A DNA stretch of 64,000 nt from DATKNA01 sp963786765 (lineage in GTDB: Bacteria > Actinomycetota > Actinomycetes > Actinomycetales > Kineosporiaceae): NCBI GenBank assembly GCA_963786765.1, contig CAWBAJ010000015.1:259307-323306 (forward strand), read 5' to 3'. The position numbers and the translations under genes were made by a program. Below, one piece after another: positions 1-8,124 of the stretch (its first letter is position 1; each line of letters starts with the position of its first letter). The notes below the pieces were generated by a model. The model saw nothing but the letters and a program-made list of their open reading frames with translations. It searched no databases and was not told the origin of the DNA.

Positions 1-39
1 TCCGTGCGTCCCACCGGCAAGGCCCGGGGGGACCCAAGT

Positions 40-96
40 CCTTTGCGACCGTATGCGCTGCCCCACCGCGTGGGGCAGCGCATACGGTCGCAAAGG
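40..96. repeat. Perfect 26-bp inverted repeat upstream of the acyl-CoA dehydrogenase gene
   Basis: Arms at 40-65 and 71-96 are perfect reverse complements separated by the 5-nt loop ccgcg. The arm starts CCTTTGCGACCGTATGCGCT. It lies 94 bp before the start at 190. It could be the terminator of an upstream gene outside the window, or a mobile palindromic element. It has no T-tract. The arm sequence differs from the other hairpins in this window. Confidence 0.8.
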
Positions 97-189
97 AGAC
101 GTCCCCTCTCTGCCTCTCGGCCGGCGCGACCGGCCGCGCGCGAGAGCCGGGCGGATAGCGTGGGAGCACCCCGCGCGAGAGGACGGACC

Positions 190-1389
190 ATGACATCGGC
201 GAGAACGGCGCCCCCCACGCCCGACGACCTGTTCGCCCTCGACGCGCTGTTGACCGACGACGAGCGGGACACGGCGGCGACCGTGCGGGCGGTGCTCGAC
301 GAGCACGTCCGCCCGAACATCGCCCGCTGGTACCTCGACGGCGCGCTGCCGGCCCGTGACCTGGCCAAGCTCTTCGGCGACCTCGGCCTGCTCGGCATGC
401 ACCTGGAGGGGTACGGGTGCGCCGGCACCACGGCCACCATGTACGGCGTCGCCTGCCGCGAGCTCGAGGCCGCGGACGGCGGCGTGCGCTCCCTGGTGTC
501 AGTACAGGGATCCCTGGCGATGTTCGCTCTCCACCGCTTCGGCAGCGAGGAGCAGAAGGAGCAGTGGCTGCCCCGGATGGCCGCCGGGGAGGCCGTCGGC
601 TGCTTCGGCCTGACCGAGCCGGACGCCGGCAGCGACCCGTCCTCGATGCGGACCCGCGCGCGCCGGGACGGCGGCGACTGGGTGCTCGACGGCACCAAGA
701 TGTGGATCACGAACGCTCCGGTCGCCGACGTCGCCGTGGTGTGGGCGCACACGGACGAGGGCGTCCGCGGCTTCGTCGTCCCGACGGACTCCCCCGGCCT
801 GACGGCGCCCGAGGTACCCGGCAAGCTCTCGCTGCGTGCCTCGGTCACCGGCCAGCTGGTGCTCGACGGCGTCCGGCTGCCGCAGGACGCCGTCCTGCCG
901 GGGGTGACCGGCCTGCGCGGGCCGCTGTCGTGCCTGACCGAGGCGCGGTTCGGCATCGTCTGGGGCGCGACGGGGGCCATTCGCGACAGCCTTCTGACGG
1001 CGCTGGAGTACGCCTCGACGCGGGTGCAGTTCGGGACGCCGATCGCGGGATTCCAGCTCACCCAGGCCAAGTTCGCCGACGCCGCCGGCGCGTACGTGAA
1101 GGCGTTCCTGCTCGCCCACCACCTGGGGCGCGTCAAGGACGGCGAGATCGCCCGGGCGCGACTGGCGCCCGAGTTGATCAGCCTGGGCAAGCTGGAGAAC
1201 GTCCGCGCCGCGCTCGAGGTGGCGCGCTCGATGCGCACGGTCCTCGGCGGGTCGGGCATCACCGCGGACTACTCGCCGTTGCGGCACGCGGTGAACCTCG
1301 AGACGGTGCTGACGTACGAGGGCACCCAGGAGGTGCACCAGCTGGTGGTGGGCAAGGCCCTGACCGGCATCGACGCCTTCGGCGGCTAG
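190..1389 (+). CDS. Acyl-CoA dehydrogenase, glutaryl-CoA dehydrogenase-like
   Basis: A 399-residue flavoprotein of the acyl-CoA dehydrogenase fold. The segments RSLVSVQGSLAMF, GCFGLTEPDAGSDPSSM and WITNAP match the N-terminal and middle FAD-binding domains. TRVQFGTPIAGFQLTQ and YEGTQEVHQLVVGKALTGI match the C-terminal domain, with the catalytic Glu in YEGT. This set is closer to glutaryl-CoA dehydrogenases (lysine/tryptophan degradation, oxidative decarboxylation to crotonyl-CoA) than to short- or medium-chain enzymes. The ATG at 190 follows AGAGGA at a good spacing; the frame is open further upstream but without family character. Its stop overlaps that of the convergent dehydratase by 4 bp. 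Exact substrate is inferred. Confidence 0.9.
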   Translation: MTSARTAPPTPDDLFALDALLTDDERDTAATVRAVLDEHVRPNIARWYLDGALPARDLAKLFGDLGLLGMHLEGYGCAGTTATMYGVACRELEAADGGVRSLVSVQGSLAMFALHRFGSEEQKEQWLPRMAAGEAVGCFGLTEPDAGSDPSSMRTRARRDGGDWVLDGTKMWITNAPVADVAVVWAHTDEGVRGFVVPTDSPGLTAPEVPGKLSLRASVTGQLVLDGVRLPQDAVLPGVTGLRGPLSCLTEARFGIVWGATGAIRDSLLTALEYASTRVQFGTPIAGFQLTQAKFADAAGAYVKAFLLAHHLGRVKDGEIARARLAPELISLGKLENVRAALEVARSMRTVLGGSGITADYSPLRHAVNLETVLTYEGTQEVHQLVVGKALTGIDAFGG

Positions 1390-3137
1390 TGCGACTCGCG
1401 CCCGACGGCCGAGCCGCTGCTGCCTCTCAGGAAGTCGAGGTCCACTCCGGTGTCGGCCTGCTGGACGTGGTCGACGTACAGCCGCTCCCAGCCGCGGGCG
1501 GGCGCGGCGAACGCCGACGTCATCCGCTCGCTCGGGGTGCGGCGGGCGAGCTCCTCGGCGGGGACGTCGAGCTCGAGGCGGCGGTTCGGCACGTCGAGGA
1601 CGATCCAGTCGCCGTCCTGGACCAGGCCGAGCGGGCCGCCGGCCGCCGCCTCGGGCGCCACGTGCAGGACGACAGTGCCGTAGGCCGTGCCGCTCATCCG
1701 CCCGTCGCAGACCCGAACCATGTCGCGCACCCCCTGCTCGAGCAGCTTGGTCGGCAGCGGCATGTTGGAGACCTCGGGCATGCCGGGGTAGCCCTTCGGG
1801 CCGCACCCCCGCAGGACGAGCACACTGTCGGCGTCCACGTCCAGGCCGGGGTCGTCGACGCGGGCATGGAAGTCCTCGACCGAGTCGAACACCACGGCAC
1901 GGCCGCGGTGGGTCAGCAGGTGCGGCGACGCGGCGGCGGGCTTGACGATGGCGCCGTCCGGGGCGAGGTTCCCCCGCAACACCGCGAGGCCGCCCTCGTC
2001 CACGAGCGGCGCGGACCGGGGGCGGATGACCTCCTGGTCCCAGATCGCGGCGTCGTCGAGGTAGTCGACGAGCGGCTTGCCGGTCACGGTCAGCGCCGAG
2101 GGGTCGAGCAGGTCGCGGACCTCGCGCAGCACGGCGAGGAGGCCGCCGGCGCGGTGGAAATCCTCCATCAGGAACCGGCCGGCCGGCTGCAGGTCGACGA
2201 GGACGGGGACGCGCGACCCGATCCGGTCGAAGTCGTCGAGGGTGAGCTCGATGCCGGCCCGGCCGGCGATCGCCAGCAGGTGGACGACGGCGTTGCTCGA
2301 CCCGCCGATCGCCGCGAGAGCGACGATCGCGTTGTGGAACGAGGCCCGGCTGAGCAGCGTGCTGGGACGCCGGTCGGCCGCGACGAGCTCCACCGCGAGC
2401 ACGCCGGTCGCGTGCGCGGCCTCGAGCAGCCGTGAGTCGGGGGCGGGCGTGCCGGCGGTACCCGGCACGACGGTGCCGAGCGCCTCCGCGAGCAGGCCCA
2501 TCGTGGACGCCGTCCCCATCGTGTTGCAGTGCCCGCGGCTGCGGATCATCGAGGACTCCGACCGGACGAAGTCGGCCTGCGAGAGGGTGCCGGCGCGGAC
2601 CTCCTCGGACAGCTTCCAGACGTCCGTGCCGCAGCCCAGCGGAACCCCGCGGAAGGTCCCGTTGAGCATCGGGCCGCCGGGGACGACGACCGCGGGCAGA
2701 TCCACCGACGCGGCGGCCATGAGCAGCGAGGGGATCGTCTTGTCGCACCCGCCGAGCAGCACGACGGCGTCGATCGGGTTCGCCCGGAGCATCTCCTCCG
2801 TCGCCATCGCGGCCATGTTCCGCCAGAGCATGGCGGTCGGCCGGACGTTGGTCTCGCCCAGGGAGACCACGGGGAGCTCCAGCGGGATGCCGCCGGCGGC
2901 GTGCACGCCGTCCCGGACGGACCGGGCGACCTCGCTCAGATGCATGTTGCAGGGGGTGAGGTCGGAGGCCGTGTTCGCGATCGCGATCTGAGGGCGTTCG
3001 AAGCCGTGGGAGGGAACGCCGCGGCGCATCCAGGCCCGGTGGATGTAGGCGTTCCGATCCTCGCCCGCGTACCACTGGGCGCTGCGCAGACCACTGTGAT
3101 CCGGTCCTGTTCCGGTCCGCTCCACCGCGCCTCCCAC
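1386..3137 (-). CDS. IlvD/Edd family dehydratase, sugar-acid dehydratase-like
   Basis: A 583-residue Fe-S dehydratase of the IlvD/Edd family. Cluster ligands are visible in LTPCNMH (near residue 63), GGCDKTIPSLLMAAAS (near 131) and GHCNTMGTASTM (near 203). The C-terminal signature CDGRMSGTAYGTVVLHVAPE is intact. The form CNTMGTAST is more usual in L-arabonate/D-xylonate-type dehydratases than in the dihydroxyacid dehydratase of branched-chain amino-acid synthesis, so a role in pentonate catabolism (2-keto-3-deoxy acid formation) is inferred. No ilv or sugar-catabolism genes sit next to it. It is convergent with the acyl-CoA dehydrogenase, with a 4-bp stop overlap. Confidence 0.87.
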   Translation of the reverse strand: MGGAVERTGTGPDHSGLRSAQWYAGEDRNAYIHRAWMRRGVPSHGFERPQIAIANTASDLTPCNMHLSEVARSVRDGVHAAGGIPLELPVVSLGETNVRPTAMLWRNMAAMATEEMLRANPIDAVVLLGGCDKTIPSLLMAAASVDLPAVVVPGGPMLNGTFRGVPLGCGTDVWKLSEEVRAGTLSQADFVRSESSMIRSRGHCNTMGTASTMGLLAEALGTVVPGTAGTPAPDSRLLEAAHATGVLAVELVAADRRPSTLLSRASFHNAIVALAAIGGSSNAVVHLLAIAGRAGIELTLDDFDRIGSRVPVLVDLQPAGRFLMEDFHRAGGLLAVLREVRDLLDPSALTVTGKPLVDYLDDAAIWDQEVIRPRSAPLVDEGGLAVLRGNLAPDGAIVKPAAASPHLLTHRGRAVVFDSVEDFHARVDDPGLDVDADSVLVLRGCGPKGYPGMPEVSNMPLPTKLLEQGVRDMVRVCDGRMSGTAYGTVVLHVAPEAAAGGPLGLVQDGDWIVLDVPNRRLELDVPAEELARRTPSERMTSAFAAPARGWERLYVDHVQQADTGVDLDFLRGSSGSAVGRESH

Positions 3138-3300
3138 GGTCGTCGCGTCGTCGCGCGCTGCGCGCTTGGCGGGGAGGATACGTCACGCTTGTCCGAGTGC
3201 GAACGGCTCCCCCGGCGCCAGGGCCCGGGCTTGCTGCTGCCTGCCTGACGACTGCCTTACAACGTTACGGACTGCCGAAGAGCCGCCTATCGTCGGCGCC

Positions 3301-3570
3301 GTGGCAGGTTCTCAGGGCTCGGTCGAGGTCTCGGCCTCACCGTTCGCGCCGTTCCGGCACCGGGCGTTCTTCTGGCTGTGGCTGGGGGTGGTGATCGCCA
3401 GCATCGGGTCGTGGGCGCAGACGGTCCTTCGCCTACGTCACCGGCAAGCCGCGAACCCATCACCTGCTGGCGGCCACCACGGACAGGAGCGACGAGGGGA
3501 CCTCGCTCCGCGACGACGGTGCTACTGGACGCACAGAGGCCGGTTCCCGATCGTGGGAACCGGCCTCTGA
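3301..3570 (+). pseudogene. MFS transporter remnant (N-terminus only, internal deletion)
   Basis: From the GTG at 3301 the translation runs to about 3424 as a typical start of a 12-TM major facilitator: PFAPFRHRAFFWLWLGVV, then IASIGSWAQTV, the beginning of TM1. The similarity then stops. In a second frame, from about 3425, FAYVTGKPRTHHLLAATTD resembles a hydrophilic C-terminal tail. The simplest reading is loss of most of the gene by internal deletion, leaving the two ends joined out of frame just before the tRNA-Ala terminator. Unlike the single-base frameshifts elsewhere, no small indel could restore this gene. Confidence 0.6.
3535..3568 (-). terminator. Hairpin terminator of tRNA-Ala
   Basis: Perfect 14-bp arms, AGAGGCCGGTTCCC at 3535-3548 and its complement at 3555-3568, with loop gatcgt. 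It lies 8 bp past the 3' end of the minus-strand tRNA. Intrinsic terminators without T-tracts are common in high-GC actinobacteria. Confidence 0.75.
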
Positions 3571-3576
3571 CCCGGG

Positions 3577-3650
3577 TGGAGCTGAGGGGATTTGAACCCC
3601 TGACCCCCTCGATGCGAACGAGGTGCGCTACCGGTCTGCGCCACAGCCCC
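3577..3650 (-). tRNA. tRNA-Ala (anticodon CGC)
   Basis: Read on the minus strand, GGGGCTG at the 5' end pairs with CAGCTCC at the 3' end (one G-U) to give the 7-bp acceptor stem, with A as discriminator. The anticodon arm is CCTCG-TTCGCAT-CGAGG, giving anticodon CGC (codon GCG, Ala). The T arm contains GGTTCAAATC. CCA is not encoded. A strong hairpin follows at 3535-3568. Confidence 0.95.
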
Positions 3651-3725
3651 GAGGCCTGGACAGGTTAGCACCCGGTGCCGGGCGGTCCCGACCCCGTCCG
3701 AGGGACACGCCAGTTCCTGGAGCGC

Positions 3726-4610
3726 TCACCCGTTCACCGCGCGCCGTCGCGCCAGCACGCTGTCGAGGTCCACCTCGGGCTCCTCGACGAGCCGCAGGGA
3801 CGGCCCGGCAGCGGCGGGCTGGGCGGCCGCGGCGACCGCCGGCTCCAGCGGCGCGGGCTCCGGCCGCGGCACGATCGGCTTCAGCGTGTAGGTCGGCGGA
3901 GGCACCGGCACGGGCGTCCAGGTGCCGTCGGCCATCACAGCCTCGCGGGCGGCGGGCGCGATCCGGACCGCCTCCGCCGCGACATCGGGCACCTCCACGA
4001 CAGCGGCGGCAGCCACGGCGCCCGCCCGGGCCCTGGCCGCCTCACGGACGGCGCGGACGCGGCGCGCCCGCTCGGCCTCGGCGTCCCTGCGGGCACGCTC
4101 GACCTCGGCGGCCCTGCGGCGCTCCCCCGCCACGGCGACGGCGCGCAGCGCGGCGACATCCAGCCCGAGCAGCAGGACGGCGACGACGGCGACGGAAGCG
4201 GGGACGGCGCCGGCGATCGCGCCGAGCACCGACGCCGCGGTGAATCCGCCGAGCGCCACGAGCACCACCCGGCGGCGGCGCGCGGCGAGCTCGACGGACG
4301 GCGTCCGACCCGTCCCGATCGGAAGGGCTGCGGGCGTCCGTCCCGGCCCGGTCGACAGGAACGACACCGGACCGGCGACCGGGGCCTCGGCCACCGGCCC
4401 GGTCACGACCGGGATGCTCGGCAGCAGCGGGGCCGAGGACCGGCCGAGGGTCCGCGGCCGGCGCCGGCGCGCGAGCACGCGAAGGGCTGAGGAGTGCCGG
4501 TCGCCGCCGCGGGACGCGCCGAGCGCGTCCCGGCGGCGGATCCACTGCGGGAGCAGGTGGGCAGCCCACAGCCCGACGATCGCCACGAAGACGAAGGAGC
4601 TGGGCCGCAT
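3726..4610 (-). CDS. sepX: SepX/Glpr-like cell-division membrane protein
   Basis: About 294 residues. The N-terminus SSFVFVAIVGLWAAHLLPQW followed by IRRRDALGASR is the hallmark of the actinobacterial family that includes Streptomyces SepX and corynebacterial Glpr: one short membrane segment, then an Arg-rich stretch and LRVLARRRR. A second hydrophobic stretch lies near residues 113-150, then an Arg/Ala/Glu-rich probable coiled coil (about 160-195) and a Pro/Ala-rich cytoplasmic tail. In the known systems this protein joins the divisome, and in Corynebacterium it recruits the gephyrin-like MoeA homologue Glp. Its neighbour rimJ and the nearby moeA and galU fit that cluster. ATG at 4610 is preferred over TTG at 4619; neither has a clear ribosome site. 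Confidence 0.78.
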   Translation of the reverse strand: MRPSSFVFVAIVGLWAAHLLPQWIRRRDALGASRGGDRHSSALRVLARRRRPRTLGRSSAPLLPSIPVVTGPVAEAPVAGPVSFLSTGPGRTPAALPIGTGRTPSVELAARRRRVVLVALGGFTAASVLGAIAGAVPASVAVVAVLLLGLDVAALRAVAVAGERRRAAEVERARRDAEAERARRVRAVREAARARAGAVAAAAVVEVPDVAAEAVRIAPAAREAVMADGTWTPVPVPPPTYTLKPIVPRPEPAPLEPAVAAAAQPAAAGPSLRLVEEPEVDLDSVLARRRAVNG

Positions 4611-4695
4611 GGGAAGCAACGGTAGGTGCGTGCGTTCGCCGCATCACGCACCGTCAACGGTGTGTCGACCAGAAGTGCCAGCGATACGCGTGTGA

Positions 4696-5337
4696 CTAGT
4701 GTGAACGCTCAGCGTCGTGGTCGGCCCTCGCCGTTCGCCACCTCGCCAACAGCCCGCCAGGGACGTCCTCGACGGTGAGCGCGAAGCTCGCGTGGTCCCG
4801 CCAGGCCCCGTCGATGTGCAGGTAGCGCGGTCTGCGGCCCTCCGGGCGGAACCCGAGCTTGCGTGCGACCGCCAGGCTGGGGAGGTTCTCCGGCCGGATG
4901 TTGATCTCGACCCGGTGCAGGCCGACGGTGAAGAAGCAGTGGTCGACGGCCAGGGCGAGCGCCGTCGGGATGATCCCCCGCCCGGCCACGCGCCGGTCGA
5001 CCCAGTACCCGGCGTGGGCCGAGCGCAGCGAACCCCAGGCGATCCCGCTGACCGTCAGCTGCCCGACGAGCTCACCGCCGAAGGTCACGGCGAACGGCAG
5101 CATCCGCCCCGCTCGGGCCTCCCGGGAGAAGCCACGGACCATCTGCCCGAACGTGGGTGGCGGCGAGGCGTCGGCGTCCGGGTGGGTCGCCTCCCACGGG
5201 GTGAGCCAGGCGGCGTTCGCCGCGCGCACGGACCGCCAGGCCCGCGCGTCGGACCGGCGCAAGGGCCGCAGTTCGACGTCGCCCTCGCGCAGCACGACGG
5301 GCCACGACCAGTGGCCGCCGTCCGCGAGCACTCTCAT
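4696..5337 (-). CDS. rimJ: GNAT family N-acetyltransferase, RimJ-like
   Basis: 213 residues. The acetyl-CoA loop RRVAGRGIIPTALALAVDHC and the substrate-side INIRPENLPSLAVARKLGF are the signature of RimJ/RimL enzymes, which acetylate the N-terminal amine of ribosomal proteins such as S5. The start at 5337 (MRVLADGGHWSWP) is where homology begins; the frame extends upstream without family character. In many actinobacteria rimJ sits between moeA and the sepX/Glpr gene, as here, but the gap to mogA is filled by the two secreted proteins on the other strand. The specific ribosomal target is not proven. Confidence 0.85.
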   Translation of the reverse strand: MRVLADGGHWSWPVVLREGDVELRPLRRSDARAWRSVRAANAAWLTPWEATHPDADASPPPTFGQMVRGFSREARAGRMLPFAVTFGGELVGQLTVSGIAWGSLRSAHAGYWVDRRVAGRGIIPTALALAVDHCFFTVGLHRVEINIRPENLPSLAVARKLGFRPEGRRPRYLHIDGAWRDHASFALTVEDVPGGLLARWRTARADHDAERSH

Positions 5338-5598
5338 GAACGAAATCCTCGCACCGCCTGCGCGCCCGCGTGGGTACGGGAGGCCGCCACCCGAGAACAA
5401 CGGGGACGACGCCACGCGTCGTCACCATTGCGGCAACCAATTTCACGGTGAGTGACCAAAGGCCGACGGCGGCGGGAGGGACACGCCGAGCTTGGTACAG
5501 GCGGTCACACCGACGCACTACCCTGGCGCCGCCGTTGACGAAGCGAGCACCCCACGTGCTCGCACGCCGGGACTCGACGGCTCCGGATCGTGGACAGG

Positions 5599-7968
5599 AT
5601 GCCGATGCCCAGTCGCAGCCCGCGTCGTTGGACCGCTCTCGTGGTGGGCGCGGGGGTCACCCTCGCCGCCGCGCTCGTTCCGATCGCGTCGTCGACGACC
5701 GCACACGCGGCGGACCAGGTCCGCGACGGCAGGGCGGAGTCCCGCGCCCTCGCGTCGTGCTGGGAGATCAAGCGGGCCTTTCCCTCTTCTCCGGACGGCC
5801 TCTACTGGCTGTACACGCCCGCGCTCCAGCGCCCGCAGCAGTTCTGGTGCGACATGACGACCGACGGCGGCGGCTGGGTGCTGATCGGCCGCGGCCGGCA
5901 GGGCTGGGACTTCACCGCGGAGGGCCAGGGCAGCCCGGCCACGATGAACGCCGCCGTCACCGGCACCAAGGCGTTCGCCCCGCAGCACCTCACGAACGAC
6001 CTCGTCGCCGGCCTTCTCAACAGGACCGCGCCCACCGCCCTGGACGACGGCCTGCGGGTCCGCCGGGCGGCGAACGCGGCGGGCACGGCATGGCAGGAGG
6101 TCAGGCTGAAGTTCAGCGGGATGACCTATTGGAGCTGGGCGATCGGCGGCGGGTACGGCCTGACGAGCCACGCCTTCGACGGAGCCGTCGTGGCGGGCGG
6201 GAACAGCACGAGCACCTGCGACGACGCCGCTTTCAAGTGCCTCGTGACGGCGCGGACGAAGACCAACAAGTACCTGCCGGGCTTCGCCTACGGCCCGTCG
6301 GTGAGCGGCAGCACGTCGGCGTCCAGCTACCTGTGGGCGGCCACGAGCGGCGGCGGATCGCCGACGCCGTTCGCCCAGGCCTACCTGCGCCCGAAGCTGC
6401 GCCTGAAGGACCTGTCCTTCCCGGTCGTCGGCACCAAGGGGCTGCCGGCCGTGCGCATCCGGCAGACGTTCGACAACTTCGCCCGCCCCCAGTCCTACGG
6501 CGTGAGCGGGCAGGCCAACGGCTTCAGCACCGAACGCGACACCGAGGTGCGCTCGATGGCGCAGATCGGCAGCAGGATGTTCGTGGGCGGCAACTTCTCC
6601 CGGGTCGAGAACTACACCAAGGGCACGCACACGGCGCAGGCGTACCTGGCCGCGTTCGACGCCGCCAAGGGCACCTGGATCTCCTCGTTCCGTCCGACGT
6701 TCAACGGCAAGGTCAACGCCGTCGTCAAGCTGCGCAGCGGCCTGCTCGCGGTAGGTGGGGAGTTCACCAAGGTCGACGGCCGCACGCACAAGGGGCTCGT
6801 CGTCCTCGACCCGAAGACGGGGAAGGTGGCCCGCGGCTTCGGCGTCGAACTGGAGCGGCGCGCGAGCAGCGGCACGACGTCCGGGACGGTCACCGCGCTC
6901 GCGGTCGCGGGTTCCTACCTCTACCTGGGCGGGTCGTTCACGCACGTCGCCGGCGGCAGTCCGCTGGGCAAGTACGTCTACGCCAAGCGGGGAGCGCGCC
7001 TCGCCTACCGGTCCGGCAAGCCCGACTCGAAGTGGAACCCGGCGTTCGACGGCTCGCCGATCTTCGTGACGGCGTCGGTCAAGGGCGACCGCGTCTACTA
7101 CGGCGGCTTCTTCACCACGATGGCGGACGGGGCCCAGACCGCCGACCACTTCGTCGCGCTGCGGACGACCTCGCCCGCACAGAAGGTCCCCGGCCTGAAG
7201 GAGACCACCTTCTCCACGACCCCGAAGATGTACCAGCAGACCGGGATCGAGGCCTCCGGCCACTTCTGGCTCGGCGGCGCCCAGCACATGTTCTACGACT
7301 TCGCCGCCGCCGACCTCTCGATCGTCCGCCGCAACGCCACCCGCAGCGACGACATCTACGGCGGGGACTTCCAGGCGTCGGCCGTCGACCGGGGCATCGC
7401 CTACGGCAGCTGCCACTGCAAGCTCTCGTACGTCTACGGGAACGCCCTGGGCTGGAACCCGCCCACGCGTTACGACCGCGTCGACACGATGCGCTACATC
7501 GCGGCCTTCGACGTGAAGACCGGCCAGGACCTGCCCGACTACATGCCCTGGATCAGCACTCGGGCCGTCCGCGGGCCCTGGGCGCTCACGGTCGACTCCA
7601 GCGGCTGCCTGTGGGCCGGCGGGGACCTGACGAAGACCCGGCGGGTGGGGAGCGGGCGCTGGCAGGCCAGCAACGGGTTCGCCCGCTTCTGCCGGACCGA
7701 CAGGACCCCGCCGACCACCCCCAGCAGCCCCAAGGTGGTGGTCAACAAGGACAAGACGGTGACGGTCTCGTGGCGGGCCTCCTCGGCCCACGGCAGCCCG
7801 TTGACCGGCTACACCGTCTTCCGGGACGACTACGCGGTCGCCACCGTGACCGGCAGGAGCGTCCACCTGCCGGTCGCCGTCGGGGTCAGCCGGTACGCCG
7901 TGCGGGCCAACGACGCCGCGGGCAACAGCAGTGCGACGACTGCGTCGATCCGCGTCACGGTCCGCTGA
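5599..7968 (+). CDS. Secreted fibrinogen-like/beta-propeller/FN3 protein, copy 1
   Basis: About 789 residues, exported. A signal peptide (Arg-rich n-region, hydrophobic VVGAGVTLAAALVPIA, likely cleavage after AHA near residue 37) is followed by a fibrinogen C-terminal-like domain, seen in FWCDMTTDGGGWVLIGRGRQ, to about residue 270. Residues about 300-600 hold blade-like repeats such as MFVGGNFSRVENYTKG and LLAVGGEFTKVDGRTHKG, resembling delta-60-type propeller repeats. The end carries a fibronectin-III-like domain after TDRTPPTTPSSP. Paired Cys residues suit an extracytoplasmic protein, and fibrinogen-like domains often bind sugars. Starts at 5590 (GTG), 5599 and 5605 are possible. It is a tandem duplicate of the gene at 8125. 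Confidence 0.82.
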   Translation: MPMPSRSPRRWTALVVGAGVTLAAALVPIASSTTAHAADQVRDGRAESRALASCWEIKRAFPSSPDGLYWLYTPALQRPQQFWCDMTTDGGGWVLIGRGRQGWDFTAEGQGSPATMNAAVTGTKAFAPQHLTNDLVAGLLNRTAPTALDDGLRVRRAANAAGTAWQEVRLKFSGMTYWSWAIGGGYGLTSHAFDGAVVAGGNSTSTCDDAAFKCLVTARTKTNKYLPGFAYGPSVSGSTSASSYLWAATSGGGSPTPFAQAYLRPKLRLKDLSFPVVGTKGLPAVRIRQTFDNFARPQSYGVSGQANGFSTERDTEVRSMAQIGSRMFVGGNFSRVENYTKGTHTAQAYLAAFDAAKGTWISSFRPTFNGKVNAVVKLRSGLLAVGGEFTKVDGRTHKGLVVLDPKTGKVARGFGVELERRASSGTTSGTVTALAVAGSYLYLGGSFTHVAGGSPLGKYVYAKRGARLAYRSGKPDSKWNPAFDGSPIFVTASVKGDRVYYGGFFTTMADGAQTADHFVALRTTSPAQKVPGLKETTFSTTPKMYQQTGIEASGHFWLGGAQHMFYDFAAADLSIVRRNATRSDDIYGGDFQASAVDRGIAYGSCHCKLSYVYGNALGWNPPTRYDRVDTMRYIAAFDVKTGQDLPDYMPWISTRAVRGPWALTVDSSGCLWAGGDLTKTRRVGSGRWQASNGFARFCRTDRTPPTTPSSPKVVVNKDKTVTVSWRASSAHGSPLTGYTVFRDDYAVATVTGRSVHLPVAVGVSRYAVRANDAAGNSSATTASIRVTVR

Positions 7969-7992
7969 CGGCCCTTCCGGGCCCCCGTGCGA

Positions 7993-8025
7993 GGACGCGC
8001 CGTGATCGTGGATCACGGTGCGTCC
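7993..8025 (+). terminator. Hairpin after fibrinogen-like copy 1
   Basis: 15-bp arms with one G-T pair, GGACGCGCCGTGATC at 7993-8007 and GATCACGGTGCGTCC at 8011-8025, with a 3-nt loop. It starts 25 bp after the stop at 7968, so it could separate the two tandem genes. Confidence 0.65.
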
Positions 8026-8124
8026 CGCTTTGTCCCGGGCGCTCGACACGCAGAGTGCGCCGAGTGGGCGAGTCCTTGGCGGAACCCGCCTCATCGAATA
8101 CGCAGCGCACCCTAAGGTCTGCTC

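Noticed and set aside
499..3186. A long minus-strand frame overlapping the acyl-CoA dehydrogenase and the dehydratase
   Set aside because: It has no family motifs; the two enzymes on the proper frames are unambiguous.
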